A stretch of 64,000 nucleotides of DNA from Thereva unica (GCA_949987705.1 OX465281.1:242379143-242443142), one strand, 5' to 3'. Shown: positions 41,830 to 54,430, numbered from the stretch's first letter. The notes: generated by a model from the sequence alone, not told the origin. Made by a program: numbers and translations.

Positions 41830-44800
41830 AATCAATTAATGTAATTAAATTGAATTAGAATTGTGGTCTGCAGGTGGAAATTACTATGTAGTTGATGACT
41901 TTGTTGTATGATATGTTACACTATAGGGCAAAACATGTTTTAGGTATTGAAGTGTACTCATGTAGTGGGTAAATAAATAATATGCATAAAGTTTTTGATT
42001 AAATAAACATATTTTGTAAATTCCATTTAGTTAATTGATAGTTATATTACTATATGGCTTTCTACCAAGATAATTTTGTTGTTTTAAAACATTCTTTCAA
42101 GGCTTTTTGTCGGAATGAAATTAATTGCGGGATTAAAGTCCTAACATAATCCTCCAAGCATGTATAAATTTTAATCATGGCTTATCTAATTTTTTTGACG
42201 ACTTAAAAAAATTACTTATAAAAATCTGAAAATTTGGGGCTCCTGATAACTTCAAGAAAGATTGAATTATTTTTATATCTTGTGAGTCAATATTAAACCG
42301 AATTTTAGGTTTTGATAAGATTCCATAATACATAAGATAAAGATATATGAATGTATGTAAATATATGAATTTCCATAGGTTGTCTGTGGGATTATTAGCG
42401 CAATATTTGAAAAAACTTGATTCACTACGGATATTTACGAGCTGCGTATTAAAATGTCATTTTTATTATGTGCCATAATTGAATTCTTTGACAAAAAACC
42501 ATTCAATATTTTTTTAGAATTGATAATTGAATTCATGCTTATTTATATATTTTCAAGCTTTAATAATTTGGCCATTCATAAAAAAATATGGGGAATGCCG
42601 TATTGCATATGAAAATACCCGAATAAAAATAAAAAAATTGTCTTACGGCGGGCGAATCACGGCCGCTTGGCTTTTTAAGGGGGATATGATGGCCGTAGAA
42701 TTTTTACATAATTTTAATGGGAGCAATTTTCTGACGATCTGCTTAACGATGGAGCAATCGTAAACGAAAAGATGACGTGTTTATAGATCGCCTCTGCATG
42801 AGGTATGTTGTGATAAATTTGAATTGATGATCCGAGAGCAAATTACACCATAGAAAAGATTTTTTATCCATGACTTACGTTCCAGCGTATTCATCTGCCC
42901 TACAATACGAAATGGCCGTACCCGTATCTACTTCCATGCTTTAGAACTAGTCTTTAGTGGGGGAAACGTAGTTCCTATAACCCAAATAATTGAACGTGAA
43001 CGAGAATTAGAAATACCTTAAAAATACTGTCGTCGAGATCGACACAATTCATACAATGATGAATGAAAGCTGGCGACAGAACGTTAGAACACTACAGATC
43101 AAGCATTGAAAGCAGTCTCATAGACACTGCAGGTAAAGAAGAGTTCCAAAAGCTTAGTAGCTAAAACAGTACTGGAAACGAAGACGGCACCAGAAATGAA
43201 ATTTCTATAGAACCACATACTCCTCTATGATGAAATTCAAGTAATAATCGTTGTATATACCGTAAGACCAAAGAGAGAACTCCGATGGCTAACCTAAACG
43301 CAGCTTGGAGCAATAAATATAAATAGAAAAACACTTTCATAAATTGGTAAATGAGGAGTTAACTGAGGAATAAGATAGTTTATCAATATCTGATCTTGTC
43401 TCAATTAGTGCTGCCTCAATCAAGATTACCAGAATCTAGTAAAAGCCTAAACTGCTTCAAAAACAACAAAAACGAAGACAAGCTGCAAGTTAACTTTGCA
43501 AGAGGTGAGCAGGCATATGTTCGTATAACTTTGTTAAGTACTGTTTATATAATGTTCTCCACTATTCTGCAAAATGGTTAGCCCCATAAGCTAGAAACAT
43601 TAAGAGCCAACACCTTGGCAGACTCATAGTAAACAAATAAACAACTGGTCTAATTTTGTTTACTGCAGAATACAATGCAAAAAGTGCAGAGTTTCCAAAC
43701 TTAAATCTCACCTCTTCATAGATTGCAAAGCCAGAGTAGAAATCCAACAAATATACACTGTTCCAATGTGACAAGTAAAGATTTCCGTGCCATCACCCAA
43801 AGTAATTTAACATCTATAGTGTAATTGGAAAATGGAACGGTCTGGCCTGCTTTGTCTTCAACTCAGTCAGGCAGATAGTGATTCGAGAATAGGGTGTAAC
43901 AATAAGAGGCAAAATTCTTCAAAAAATTAATCCAAGTATTTGGCTTAAGCAGCACCACTAGTGGAACTATGCAAAGGTAGCTTTCACGAAACTAAAGCTG
44001 CATATTAATATGATGGCAATGATCTCGCCTGCAAGACCACTCACAATTGAGGTGCAGGAGAATGATTTAAAAGTCAACAATGTGCATGATATTGATAGAC
44101 TATCACTGGACTCTTCGAATCAAAGCATTTAACCATGATATCCAAACTGCTTGAGAAGACAATCATCCGAGAATATATTGTATGTGATAGCTGTTGCAAT
44201 GGATATGCTGTAAAAGAAATCTTTGGTTAGTAGGTTTGAAACTTTGTAGTTCATGCACAAAAATCGTTTTTTGGTCTGGACGAGTATATTCGAAAGAACT
44301 GGCATTATACGGGGATGTCGATGGAATTGACATTTTATTTTGGAATTCAGAGCACTTGCACTCTCTGATACTCGCGCTGCTGTTGCTGTATTTGAAAAGG
44401 GATACATGGAAGTATGCAAGTAGCTAAAATGGTATTCAATGACGTTTGAGAATCATGTTCATTCGTCGAAATTGGCTAAAAAATGTCAGAGTTATTCATT
44501 GTTGAAATACCGAAGGTCTAGATGGCGCATCCGTATAAACAAAGATGCAAACTATAAGGTAAAAATCAATTATCAAGAACGATTATTAAAAGCAAAAATT
44601 GACTTCAGCTACAAGAATATGGAGAACAGCCAGAATTGACTCATCAATGCAATGGATACTTTGGTAGAGGTTTTCTGTTTAACTCACAAGAAGGTCGCCA
44701 GTAAATATTTTTGTTCTATGGCCGCAGAAATTGAAATATTGGGTATTGCTACAACTGGCCCAGACCTGATTACTGGTTATGGAAACAGATAAATAAGTAA

Positions 44801-44858
44801 GTAAAATATATGCAATAATATTTGAAAACGATCCAAGACTATCCGTAGAATGTGATTA
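41830..44858. other. large first intron of LITAF-6, left part; unassigned
   Basis: Most of this is AT-rich without named features. On the plus strand at about 44240-44640 broken frames read DTRAAVAVFEKGYMEVCKQL after one stop is bridged, then RRSRWRIRINKDANYKVKIN. This has a faint look of Mutator-like (MULE) transposase C-termini, but I cannot support it further. Confidence 0.3.
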
Positions 44859-45633
44859 AGGCCGAAGTCCAATGAGAGCACCGCACCGGGTGCTGGCACT
44901 CAAAAAACTGCTTGCTTTATCAAAACCTCAGTAGATGTATGGGCCGTGTTCCGTAATATCACCCAGCATACTGCCCAGCAACAAAGGGTAAAATCGGGTG
45001 TTTACGCTGTGATTAACAGCAGGTTACATGAAAGTTTTATAGCTCGAAACTCATTCAGCTTCCAATATCTTATATTTTTGTGATTACCAGTACGTTACAC
45101 CGGTTCACACAACTAAAATATAGCATCAACCAATGACGTCATTTTCACTAACCCAGTATACTGGGTTATATTTCGGAACACAGCCATGAAACAATGTCCA
45201 ATGAGAGCACCGCATCGATTCTCGAACCTGTGTCAAATCGAAAAAGTTTTGATTTTTTACGCGGCAGCGAGCATTTAAAAAGTGAAATTTATGTTTTAAG
45301 TGAGAAAATGGAGAATAAATGACACGAAGACTTTTATTTGTTTTTCAGGTCGCTGATTACGAAAATCCAAAAAAACACTTCTCCCCCTTATTCGCGGTAA
45401 TTTTAATGATAATCAAAAATAAACTATTTTCAATACTTTTGGCTGATAATATCTATGAATTCAAATTTCCAGCAAAAACCAATAAAAAAAGTTACTTGCT
45501 TTCAATTTGATTTCGCGGGGGCTGTCATTGGACATAAATTGGCACCGAGTGCCAGCACTGAGGACACTTCTCAGCATCGCATTTAAATGCCGTGCGATGC
45601 TCGGTGCCAGGTGTTCTCATTGGACTTCGCCCT
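44859..45633. mobile_element. PIF/Harbinger-like MITE with nested element
   Basis: Ends are AGGCCGAAGTCCAATGAGAG and, inverted, AGGGCGAAGTCCAATGAGAA, flanked by TTA (44856-44858 and 45634-45636). The GTCCAATGAGAGCACCGCA block recurs internally at 45189. It is interrupted by a 244-bp element at 44942-45185. No transposase is present. Confidence 0.85.
44942..45185. mobile_element. nested 244-bp MITE
   Basis: Ends GGCCGTGTTCCGTAATAT and, inverted, GGCTGTGTTCCGAAATATAA, flanked by ATG (44939-44941 and 45186-45188). Internal CAGTATACTG palindromes occur near both ends. It was inserted into the Harbinger-like MITE after that element landed. Confidence 0.8.
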
Positions 45634-45636
45634 TTA

Positions 45637-46400
45637 CTCAAACTAATTATTAATATACGTCCTAAGTATCAAAAATGTTGACAAGTCAGACCCAGCAATG
45701 TTTTTTCATAATACATCGAGGGCAAACTGTAATGAATCATCACCAGACAAGATTATGGCGTAAATATTTCAGTGCAGGTACCATAAGAATTTTTGTTCTT
45801 AATTAAAAAAATGCCCTGTTTAAACATTTACACAACAATAAAGTCATAATGACGAACAATGTGAAATAGCAGAAAAGTACACACTCAAATACAATAACAA
45901 GTATTTCACATTTTCACCTATTCTGCGGGAAATATTCTTTTTATGTAAATAAGTGATTCACAAAATTTTAGTTTAATTTTTTTTTTGTTACAATTTCCAA
46001 GTTTTAACGTTGAACAAATTTTTTAATTAACATAAAAATAGCTTGAAACACTTCCGCTAAATTACTCAAGCATCAAGGAAGACCAATTTCAATGATTTGA
46101 CCATAAAAAATCGAGAATTATATTTATGGAGATTTTGGTAATAATAATATGCAACGGAAAACACTTGAAATTTGAACCAATATTTACTTGGCAGATTAAT
46201 CAAGAAACTTGGCATTGTAACACTTTTTGAAGCTTGTTTTGTGGCGACACTAATTATAGCTAAGGTTATTAGAAGATCATCTAGTAGCTGGTAGTGATAA
46301 TTATGGAGGTATGCAGGTGTAGATAATTGAATTTCACTTATAATAATTCAAATTACAGCAAAAACATAATTATTAAATAAATTAGTTGTTAATATTGTAA
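45637..46400. other. first intron of LITAF-6, right part
   Basis: AT-rich sequence without named features. Confidence 0.35.
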
Positions 46401-46406
46401 ACTCAC

Positions 46407-46642
46407 TTAAAAATATTTTATTCACTTTCAGTCTAATACGACCAATGTTCGAACTATGCACTTTGGCTGGTTTCCAACGACTCGATTGTTTTGTTATGTT
46501 CTAAACCAGTTTGGTCATTTACAACAATGGCTGGGAATCGCTATTAACTTGCTTTCTTCAACTGCACCGATCTCTAAGCTTTTTCTAGCCGACTGAGGAT
46601 TACTTCCATAGGTAACCAAATGATATACTTTTATATCGACTT
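46407..46642 (-). promoter_or_regulatory. putative promoter and non-coding exon 1 of LITAF-6
   Basis: On the minus strand a TATA-like CGATATAAAAGTAT (46642-46626) is followed by the word GTCGGCTAGAAAAAGCTTAG (46594-46575) and, 170 bp later, by a strong splice donor TTTTTAA|GTGAGTTT (exon end 46407). The word GTCGGCTAGAAAAG and the donor TAA|GTGAGTTTT both recur, in the same order, upstream of LITAF-7 (57468-57314). The linkage to LITAF-6, 4.6 kb away, is inferred from the 5' UTR acceptor at 41801-41803 and the shared pattern. A transcript would prove it. Confidence 0.5.
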
Positions 46643-46649
46643 TAGTACC

Positions 46650-47280
46650 CGCTTTTGCTACCTTTTATCTGCCCCTAATACGAGGTTGTATTAGTGTGAT
46701 GGCAGCTTATCTGCCATTAGTTTAGTTGGAAAAACGCATAAGAATTATTGCTATCTTCCTGCTCGAATCTGTGGTGGTCGTTCGGTATCTTATCAGAAAG
46801 AGCTTTTCGTACTAAAATTAATATCGTCCACAGGTAAAACACGATTTTGTGAGTCATAGCGTGAATTGTGTACATACAATTACATAGAGATCGATTTATT
46901 TTTGGAAAATAATTAGTTGTCATATGCCTAAAGAAGCAATCCTAGACGTCGACAATGAAAACATGGAATAGGAGTTTCATTACGTATAGTAAGAAAAAGG
47001 CATGTAGGTGTTAACTGCAGGCGATGACTAGGGCGGAATGAGATTAGTAATTTCTTAATGGGGTAAGACATATTAATTGGATTTGTGGAAGTAGACGTAA
47101 TAGCATTGTATCAATCTCTTACGACCTATAAATGAATATTTTTTTTACATGGAAAATCAACCTTTATACTATCAGTGTCTAGTCGTTGACATCATGGTTC
47201 AATGTCTAGAAGCAAGGTTACTTTGAAAGATGGAGAAAGCATAGGATAAGTTAAGGGAGGTTTTGGAGATGCATAGCATA
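46650..47280. other. intergenic, nothing recognised
   Basis: No feature identified. Confidence 0.3.
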
Positions 47281-47282
47281 AG

Positions 47283-49145
47283 ATGTCGTTCATGAATTAC
47301 GTGAGGCGTTAAAGGGGGGAGAGGATTGAGCCGAATCTCACCCAATCTTAAATGTGGTAGAGGGGGGATCCGGCAAATTTCACAAAAAAAATTTCGTCAA
47401 GAGTCAACAGTGTAAAATTGCTAAAACAACTGACTTAAATTAAGAAAGTTTCTCCACTTTCAGGCCAGGTCGGCAGGCACGGCCCGATGAACGCCACACA
47501 TTACTCAGAGTCTGACTGAGGGATGAGGATTTCAGGTATCCGCAGATTGTTAATAGTCCAGTCAAAATAGACGAAAAAACGCCATAATTGGAAGATAATT
47601 CCGAAGTTGCTGAAAATTGGAACAGCCGTTAAAAACATTATTATACGTAAGCTGTAGAGACTGCCACGCGATTGGGCGGCTGCAAACTTTTTTATTCAAG
47701 GTCAAAGGGTCAAAATATCAGTTTTTTTGCAAATATCTGCTAAACCGTACGTCTTATCAGAAAATTGTGTTTACAACGTTTGTAGACTAGACGATTATCT
47801 ACAAAAAAGTATATTATACATTTTCTCGTAGGAATTGCCATTTCTGAGATATTGTCGTTTTAATAAGTTAAAATACCCATATTCTATCATTCCCGACTTG
47901 TAAAGGTCATCAGAAATTTAATAAATCCTTTGTTGGAGTACGCGGCTAATATTTTCAGGGGTGATTCCTGGATATATTTGGAGAAAAAAATTGTTCTACA
48001 GAGAGCGGCTATCTCCACTATCCACTAAGATACAGGGTGATTAGGGAAAAAATTTTGTTTTTTTTTTAAATTTACTGAAATTTGAATAACTCCTAAAGTA
48101 ATTATGATAGAGTAGCCTAATTAGGCTCATCTTTTAGGTAAATGTGTATTCTTTTATTTGGTATAAAGCACAGCAACCTGAGTGACTCCGTTCTAAAAAT
48201 ATATAGGCTCAAACAATGCTTAGAATCTAGACCTGGCAGATTTCTTCGTTTTTCTCAGAAAATTCGTTACTAACAGTACATTTTTTTTTTGCTTTTCTGA
48301 TGCACCAAACTATTACCTACAATATTTCCATATACAATAAGTGTTCATTTTGGGTAGTTTTGTAGGTAGTAGTAGTAGTAGTAGTTTTATCGTGTTTTAT
48401 CGTGAACAAATAAAAAGTTACTCGTCTTTCAACTGCGGCATAATAGCATTGGTTTGAGCCTACGTATTTTTTGAACGGAGTCACTCAGGCTGCTATGTTT
48501 TACACCAAATTAAAGAATACACATTTACCTAAAAGATGAGCCTAATTAGGCTACTTTATCATAATTACTTTAGGAGTTATTCAAATTTCAGTAAATTTAA
48601 AAAAAAAACAAAATTTTTTCCCTAATCACCCTGTATCTTAGTGGTAAGTGGAGATAGCCGCCCTCTGTAGAACAATTTTTTTCTCCAAATATATCCAGGA
48701 ATCACCCCTGAAAATATTAGCCGCGTACTCCAACAAAGGATTTATTAAATTTCTGATGACCTTTACAAGTCGGGAATGATAGAATATGGGTATTTTAACT
48801 TATTAAAACGACAATATCTCAGAAATGGCAATTCCTACGAGAAAATGTATAATATACTTTTTTGTAGATAATCGTCTAGTCTACAAACGTTGTAAACACA
48901 ATTTTCTGATAAGACGTACGGTTTAGCAGATATTTGCAAAAAACTGATATTTTGACCCTTTGACCTTGAATAAAAAAGTTTGCAGCCGCCCAATCTCGTG
49001 GCAGTCTCTACAGCTTACGTATAATAATGTTTTTAACGGCTGTTCCAATTTTCAGCAACTTCGGAATTATCTTCAGTCAAATCTCTAATTTGACTGGACT
49101 ATAATTCAAATGCAAAAATGTTCATGGCCTCAACGAAAACTTTAA
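47283..49145. mobile_element. degraded GTCGTCCATAAATTACG element hosting a fold-back element
   Basis: The left part (47283-47553: TGTCGTTCATGAATTACGTG, AGCCGAATCTCACC, GTGTAAAATTGC) and the right part (49105-49145: AAAATGTTCATGGCCTCAAC) align in order with the intact element at 54804-56145. The two parts are separated by the fold-back element at 47554-49101. The right half of the outer element is missing. Confidence 0.7.
47554..49101. mobile_element. 1548-bp fold-back element with about 670-bp arms
   Basis: Both ends start TAGTCCAGTCAAA and the arms pair almost end to end (about 47554-48225 against 48440-49101), sharing CGAAGTTGCTGAAAATTGG, CAGCCGTTAAAAACATTATT, TATCTACAAAAAAGTATATT and GAGCCTAATTAGGCT. 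The spacer of about 210 bp includes a TAG microsatellite. TAA flanks both sides (47551-47553 and 49102-49104). There is no transposase. The arms are very similar to each other, implying recent gene conversion or recent insertion. Confidence 0.9.
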
Positions 49146-49299
49146 AGGCACAAACAGATTGGCGTGGCGGCGGATGGCGGAGGCGACGACGGTGACTGTA
49201 AAACTTTTAAAATGCACGGACCATCATATTTGCTAACACAATGGGCAGGCCGGCGGCACAGTGGGATATAAATCAAAAAATTCGGCTAAATATTAAAAA

Positions 49300-49620
49300 T
49301 CGTCTCAAAAATCGTTACTCGGGGGTCTTCGGGGTCGCTGAGTTCGAATCTGACAATATTTTTTTTCGAAAAACAAAATGGCGGATTCAAGCAATTTTAA
49401 AAGTCGCTCAATATTCACCACAATTGTTACTAGGGGGATTTAGGGGCTGCTGATTACGAATCTGACAATATTTTTTCTGAAAACAAAATGGCCAATCCAA
49501 TATGGCGGCCAATAATGTCAAAAGTTGATAAATATTTACCACAATCGTTACTCGGGGTTTTTTGGGGTCGATGATTACGAATCTGACAGTTTTTATGGAA
49601 AATAAAATTGCGGCTGCAGT
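49300..49620. repeat. three degenerate 112-121 bp tandem units
   Basis: Each unit contains CGTTACTCGGGG-like, a TTTxGGGGTCG block, ACGAATCTGACAATATTTTT and ACAAAATGGC(G/C). Unit spacing measured from CGTTAC is 112 and 121 bp. The CAAAATGGCGG / CCGCCATTTTG words recur inverted at about 49965. Confidence 0.7.
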
Positions 49621-49624
49621 TTAG

Positions 49625-51428
49625 TTAACTAAATTTGAAATTTTGTTCAAGGAAAGGTTTTATGAAACAGAAATACAAGTTAGAAGTGACGTATCAATAT
49701 TTTTTATTTCTACTTAATATGTAAGACATGTATGTGCTCATTGTAGTGCACAGAATTTAATTTGAAAATTATCCATTTTTGATATACAATTGATTTTCAA
49801 AAAATAAAATATATATTCTTGAATTTTTTAAATTTAGGTTATACCTTCAATTCACTTTTTTAATCGACACTCTGATTTGTAAATAACGACAAGGAAAACT
49901 CCCCAGTGCGATTTTGGCAAACATTTATTGACTTTTGACATTTTTGGTCTCCATATTGGATCCGCCATTTTGTTTTTGGAAAAGATTCGAATTCAGTGGA
50001 TAATATTTTGGCTTTGGTGACTTGGGTACTTTACCTAGCTTGGTCAACTCTATCTAGCTTGGTTAACTACAATTGTTCGGTCCGTTGGTTAACTTGGTTA
50101 ACTACAATAATTGTTCCGTCTACAAATTTGGCCAGAGAATTGTAAAGCCGCAGTTGAAGGGATGTCAGGAGGTTGGTTGACTTGTTTGCACTATCTTTAG
50201 AAGAGTACCCAAACTGTAAGCTTTGCCTCGAATAGAAGTCTGTCCTTCACGCTTTCAGGTCATTGACACTGAGCTTGCGTAAACATCTGTATGGAGGATA
50301 CTGTGCTCCTTCTGGCGGTATAGCCTTCAAATCTGTGGGGCAAATATAGGACTGTCATAAGTAATGAGCGCGGTACATCTTGACCCGATATTTCTTTGAA
50401 AGATAGCAAGATGCTATGGGAGTGGAGCCTGCCTGTGTACAATGCGGCCTTTAATAGGTTAATTTTTGTGATACAAGTTTCCTGTCCTTTGGTTAGTATC
50501 ACAAGTCATTTAAAAAACACCTTACCCCACTGCATTGAATCATCTGCTTTTTGACTGCCGCACTCGAAAGAAGAAGAAGCAGAATATCCCCATTTCTGGT
50601 GTTTCTTGGCGGCCTATTGTGGTTTCTTAGGAGATTCTTAGCAATAGAAGAGTGTGGTTGTGAACCTCAAAACTGAAAAATACTAGTCACTATATCTCCA
50701 TTCTTAGCATACCTAATTGTAGGTGAAAATCTAGAGCTTCAAGCTGCCAATATTTAGTGTGATGCACGCATAGTACAATATAATATTTCATTCAGAATTA
50801 TTGTTAACTTGGTGGGAAAGTAAAAGGAAAGGCGTAGAATTATTCCAACAAGTGAAATCGAACAAGTGATCTTTGGGATGGTATTCAAGTGATTTAACTA
50901 ACCATAAGGCTAACCAGGCCACCCATGCGACCAATTTTTTAGGATATGTTTTTATTTTAGAGTTGTATAACTTTTTTAGTCTAGTCAGTGTACCACTTTT
51001 CTATACTTGGAGGGAATCGATTGTTACTTTCGTGTAGCAATCTGTGATATCCTCTTTTCTTTTTTGTGGTTAGTTTCTTAAAGAAGTCTAAAGTCTATTT
51101 CGCCCAATTCACCTACTATTTTTACAATTGGTCGTGCTGAACGATATGTATCTTTTACATCAGAGTTTACAGATACAAGGTAGCTACTGTCCTGACTTAC
51201 CTGGTTCCCCATAAATCAATCCGCAAAATCTGACAAATTATTTTACACTCAATACTTGTTACTTTAAAAATTATAAAATTTTTGGTGAAATTAAACCCAC
51301 TCTCAAAAAGGATCATTTACCTTTTTTTATAAGATAACTTTTATTACCTGGACTAATATATAAATTTATTTTCCAGTTACTAAATCTAATTTTAATATAA
51401 GTTTGACATTTGTTTTATCAAAAAATAA
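49625..51428. other. intergenic, nothing recognised
   Basis: Short direct repeats of TTGGTTAACTACAAT occur at about 50060-50115. No gene identified. The last 200 bp are the 3' flank of LITAF-7 and are duplicated at 60830-60890. Confidence 0.35.
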
Positions 51429-51784
51429 TCAATTCCTTTTGTAACTTCCAATGAACGCCCTGCAATCGGGACAGTAGTGATCAGTGTTCCTGCAGCAGCT
51501 TGTACAATAGGGTAGCCAAAAGCACGGACAAACACTACAAGATTGTAAAAAATATTACAAATGTTTTCATAAATTGTAATTAAAACTCTTTACTTACAAG
51601 CAAAGTAAACATAGAGCCCAGCAATGGGTGCAGCTAGTGCTTACATGGTGTGTTTCAGTTTTTACTTGCCTATTGCAAGACGGACACTGAACAACTGCTG
51701 GTTCTGGACCAACATTAATCCCTGAAAAAAAAAAATGTTACTTTTTAATAGATGTTATTTTCTTGTTGTTGAATATTTACACAT
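51429..51784 (-). CDS. LITAF-7: short LITAF-domain protein
   Basis: Coding exons are 51784-51781 (ATGT), 51721-51598 and 51534-51429, giving 77 aa beginning MWINVGPEPAVVQ. Donors are ATGT|GTAAAT and CTT|GTAAGT; acceptors are TTTTCAG and CTTGTAG. Like LITAF-6 it has no PPxY region. The domain has CPSC, a Cys-rich middle (CTHCWALCLLCFVCPCFW) and SCCRNTDHYCPDC, ending IGSYKRN. The last exon is exactly 106 nt in both LITAF-6 and -7. Both zinc knuckles are intact. The 5' UTR begins after an acceptor at 51827-51825, and a candidate non-coding first exon is at 57314-57470. Its close copy LITAF-8 is broken. The protein is almost only the membrane-associated zinc domain, so it might compete with or modulate the longer paralogues; that is inference. 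Confidence 0.85.
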
Positions 51785-51829
51785 GGTTTTAGTACTTGAG
51801 CCAATTTACTTCAATGATAATAATCTGAA

Positions 51830-52440
51830 ATGAGAATAGAAGGCGATTTAGTAAAATGTGGCACAATGCTTAGAAGAAAGATTTTACTGAAAGAACTGAT
51901 AGGGATATTGATTTAACTATGATTGAGCTCTATGATTTTACTGTTTTTTTTTATCTATATTCTGATATATTTAAAACAAACCACTAAGTCCATATTATTA
52001 CAGGAGTTATATTCTTCTAATCGTTATAAACCTGCCCGACTAGAATACAATGTAAGGCATGCCTAAAGTTATGTACGGGCCTCGTGAGGTAAACGTTCGG
52101 TATACCAGATTAGACTTGCCTCATGAACACCTCATGTGGCCCTCAGTACGCAGTATAAGGTATACCAAAATTAAATTTGTTTAATGAATACCTTACGAGG
52201 GCCTCATACAAAATACATGAGGCACTCCGCATGCACTCTAAGATTAGGTTTTCAATAGGGAAATCTTACTAGGGCCTTATTTGGGAAAGAAGGTGTTTAC
52301 CCCGTTAGGTATTATTGAGTAATTCCTTATGAGGCCCATGTATATTGATGAAATTTGATTGAAATTTTTCCCTTCATGATATAATTCACATGTAAAACCA
52401 AACTACTATGGTTAAGTAGCAAAATGTGCTTAATCGCCAT
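51830..52440. other. LITAF-7 first intron, proximal part
   Basis: About 52050-52350 is rich in CCTCATGAGG-like and CCTTAT words in both orientations (GCCTCGTGAGG, GCCTCATG, GAGGCCC), possibly a decayed element. Nothing coding. Confidence 0.35.
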
Positions 52441-52529
52441 CAGACTTTTTAATGTCTCTGGTGAACAGCAGCTCTAGCCGGAAGATGAGAAGTAGAAAGA
52501 GAGAGAAGTAGGAAGGAGCTGCCAGAACC

Positions 52530-52943
52530 CAAAGTCTAGTAATAACAAGTCTTTCATCTTCATACAAAAATTTCCCACCGTTGATTGTGTGCTTGCATAT
52601 ATGAACATCACTGCTGAGCAAAACTCAACGCATACTTCGTGAATTCAGCGAGACAAAGCCAGATTCTCTCTTTACGATAAAGTATGCAGAACAGAAAAGG
52701 AAAGAAAATTGAATCAGCTGTTTTCTTTCATAAATCAAAACAAACGAGCAAATATGCACCAATACATCCCCATATAAACTCATAAAATTTTCCGACTTAT
52801 GGTTGTATTCCAGCGCGTATAAAAATGTTGCATTCTCTCTCTGATAGCCTGACATCGTCATTTGAAAAACTTGTGCATGAAGCTGTTCGCCTTTCACTCA
52901 TTAACCATATGAAGATGAAAGACTTGTTAATTTCTAGACTTTG
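52530..52943. mobile_element. hAT MITE, CAAAGTCTAG family, copy 1
   Basis: About 35-bp terminal inverted repeats begin CAAAGTCTAG(T/A)AAT. The flanks CCAGAACC and CTAGAACC are a 7/8 target duplication. The interior has no transposase; the open frame 52625-52897 is within it and also recurs inverted in copy 2, so it is not a gene. Confidence 0.85.
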
Positions 52944-53108
52944 CTAGAACCTAGCCGCGATATATTTTTATTCCACCTACTTCCAACCATTAAGCGACTC
53001 TGGCATCGGGGCATTTGAGAAACAACTCACTGGAGTGTTATGTCTCCTGAAACGAGTTGAATCTCTTCAGCCAACCGATGACATGCGCTTGGTGGAGCGG
53101 GGAAGGAC

Positions 53109-53533
53109 CAAAGTCTAGAAATTAACAAGTCTTTCATCTTCATATGGTTAATGAGTGAAAGGCGAACAGCTTCATGCACAAGTTTTTCAAATGACGATGT
53201 CAGGCTATCAGAGAGAGAATGCAACATTTTTATACGTGTTTGCATACAACTAAACAGCTAAACTTTTATGAGTTTGTATGGGAATAAACTTAATGTATTG
53301 GTGCATATTTGCTCGTTTGTTTTGATTTATGAAAAAAAAAAACAGCTGATTCAATTTTCTTTCCTTTTCTGTTCTGCACACTTTATCGTAAACAGAGAAT
53401 CTGGCTTTGTCTCGCCGAGTTCACGAAGCATGCGTTGAGTTTTGCTCAGCAGTGATATTCATATATGCACGCACACAACTAACGGGGGGAAAATTTTGTA
53501 TGAAGATGAAAGACTTGTTATTACTAGACTTTG
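53109..53533. mobile_element. hAT MITE, CAAAGTCTAG family, copy 2
   Basis: It has the same ends as copy 1 and an interior that is the reverse complement of copy 1 over nearly its whole length. The target duplication GGAAGGAC (53101-53108 and 53534-53541) is exact. An 8-bp duplication and a YARNG-type start (CAAAG) fit hAT. Confidence 0.92.
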
Positions 53534-53569
53534 GGAAGGACTAGCGAAGGCTATGTCAAGTTTTACTGG

Positions 53570-54130
53570 TGAGTTATTAAGCCACGATACCTCGAAATTT
53601 GCCTGATATGGCTCTCATAAGGATTTTCTAGTTCGGCGGTAATAGGTGAAAAGCGTTACACTTTTCTTCTGGGCCTTATTAGGTTTCAACATTAGGGCCT
53701 AACAGTCAAATTAGGCTAACCTCATCCGGACCGAACCAAGAAATTCTAGTCGGTAATATACCAGAACAACGGACTGTAGCAAGAGTCTACAATCCAACTT
53801 CGACATAAGTTGGCCATTCTGTTCTAAACATTTAAGGTCCCTGGTTTTATCCTTAGGAGCTAACTCAAGGAATAACATTAAAAGACCTGAAAGCCTTTGT
53901 CGTTTTAGGTAGCCTGGGCTAAGGCATCCACCTGCAATTACTGAGTCTGAAAGATGAAGACGAAGGCTGGGTTCAAAAGAATTAGAGGATAGGTGTCCAC
54001 TGGCATTCCTTCTTCGAAAGTATCTTTCTTGTCTTTACACGGAGATATCTGTATGCGGATCGATAATTTTGTTACCCACTCTACAACATCCTAGAGCTCA
54101 AACGTAAAGTTCAGGGACATCTTCTAGAGC
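53570..54130. other. unassigned intronic DNA
   Basis: No feature recognised except that the last part, about 54090-54190, resembles LINE 3' UTR sequence. Confidence 0.3.
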
Positions 54131-54430
54131 ACCTTCCAAACCCTCTTTGATCTTTCTTACTCTCCTCTATCCTTCAAACCAAGCTTACTACTGGGCATTG
54201 CCCCATGACTTGCACGACATGACTGACTGGTAGTACAATTGGTGGTTTGTACTAGCTATAATTGGTATTAGACGAGTTAGTATGCAAGAGAGGACTCCCC
54301 TCAAGTTGCAATTACTCACTCTAAATGCCGTAAGGCTTCGTAAGAAACCTAAGTCGACTTTATCATTGAGTAGCCGAAGAACCAATATAACTTTAGCAAC
54401 GTCACGACGCTTATGTAGGGGGCTGGTAAT
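54130..54430 (-). pseudogene. jockey-like LINE RT C-terminal remnant
   Basis: The minus frame reads VLRLLNDKVDLGFLRSLTAF then RVSNCNLRG. It matches VHQLLNGRVDSGFI..RESRYNLRG at the end of the RT at 19594-20928. It is therefore a 3' piece of the same family. Confidence 0.7.

Larger units (their letters stand above)
52440..53565 (-). mobile_element. tRNA-derived SINE, copy E, split by two hAT MITEs
   Basis: The SINE body resumes in order at 52455-52529 (AACAGCAGCTCTAGCCGGAA), 52944-53108 (TAGAACCTAGCCGCGATATA to GGAGCGGGGAAGGAC) and 53534-53565 (GGAAGGACTAGCGAAGGCTA). The gaps are two copies of one hAT MITE. The tRNA head is missing. Confidence 0.85.

Noticed and set aside
44240..44640. Mutator-like transposase
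   Set aside because: Only a faint pattern (AVAVFEKGYMEV and a basic tail) across stops. Not enough to claim.
52625..52897. 90-codon minus-strand gene
   Set aside because: It lies within hAT MITE copy 1 and its sequence recurs inverted in copy 2.
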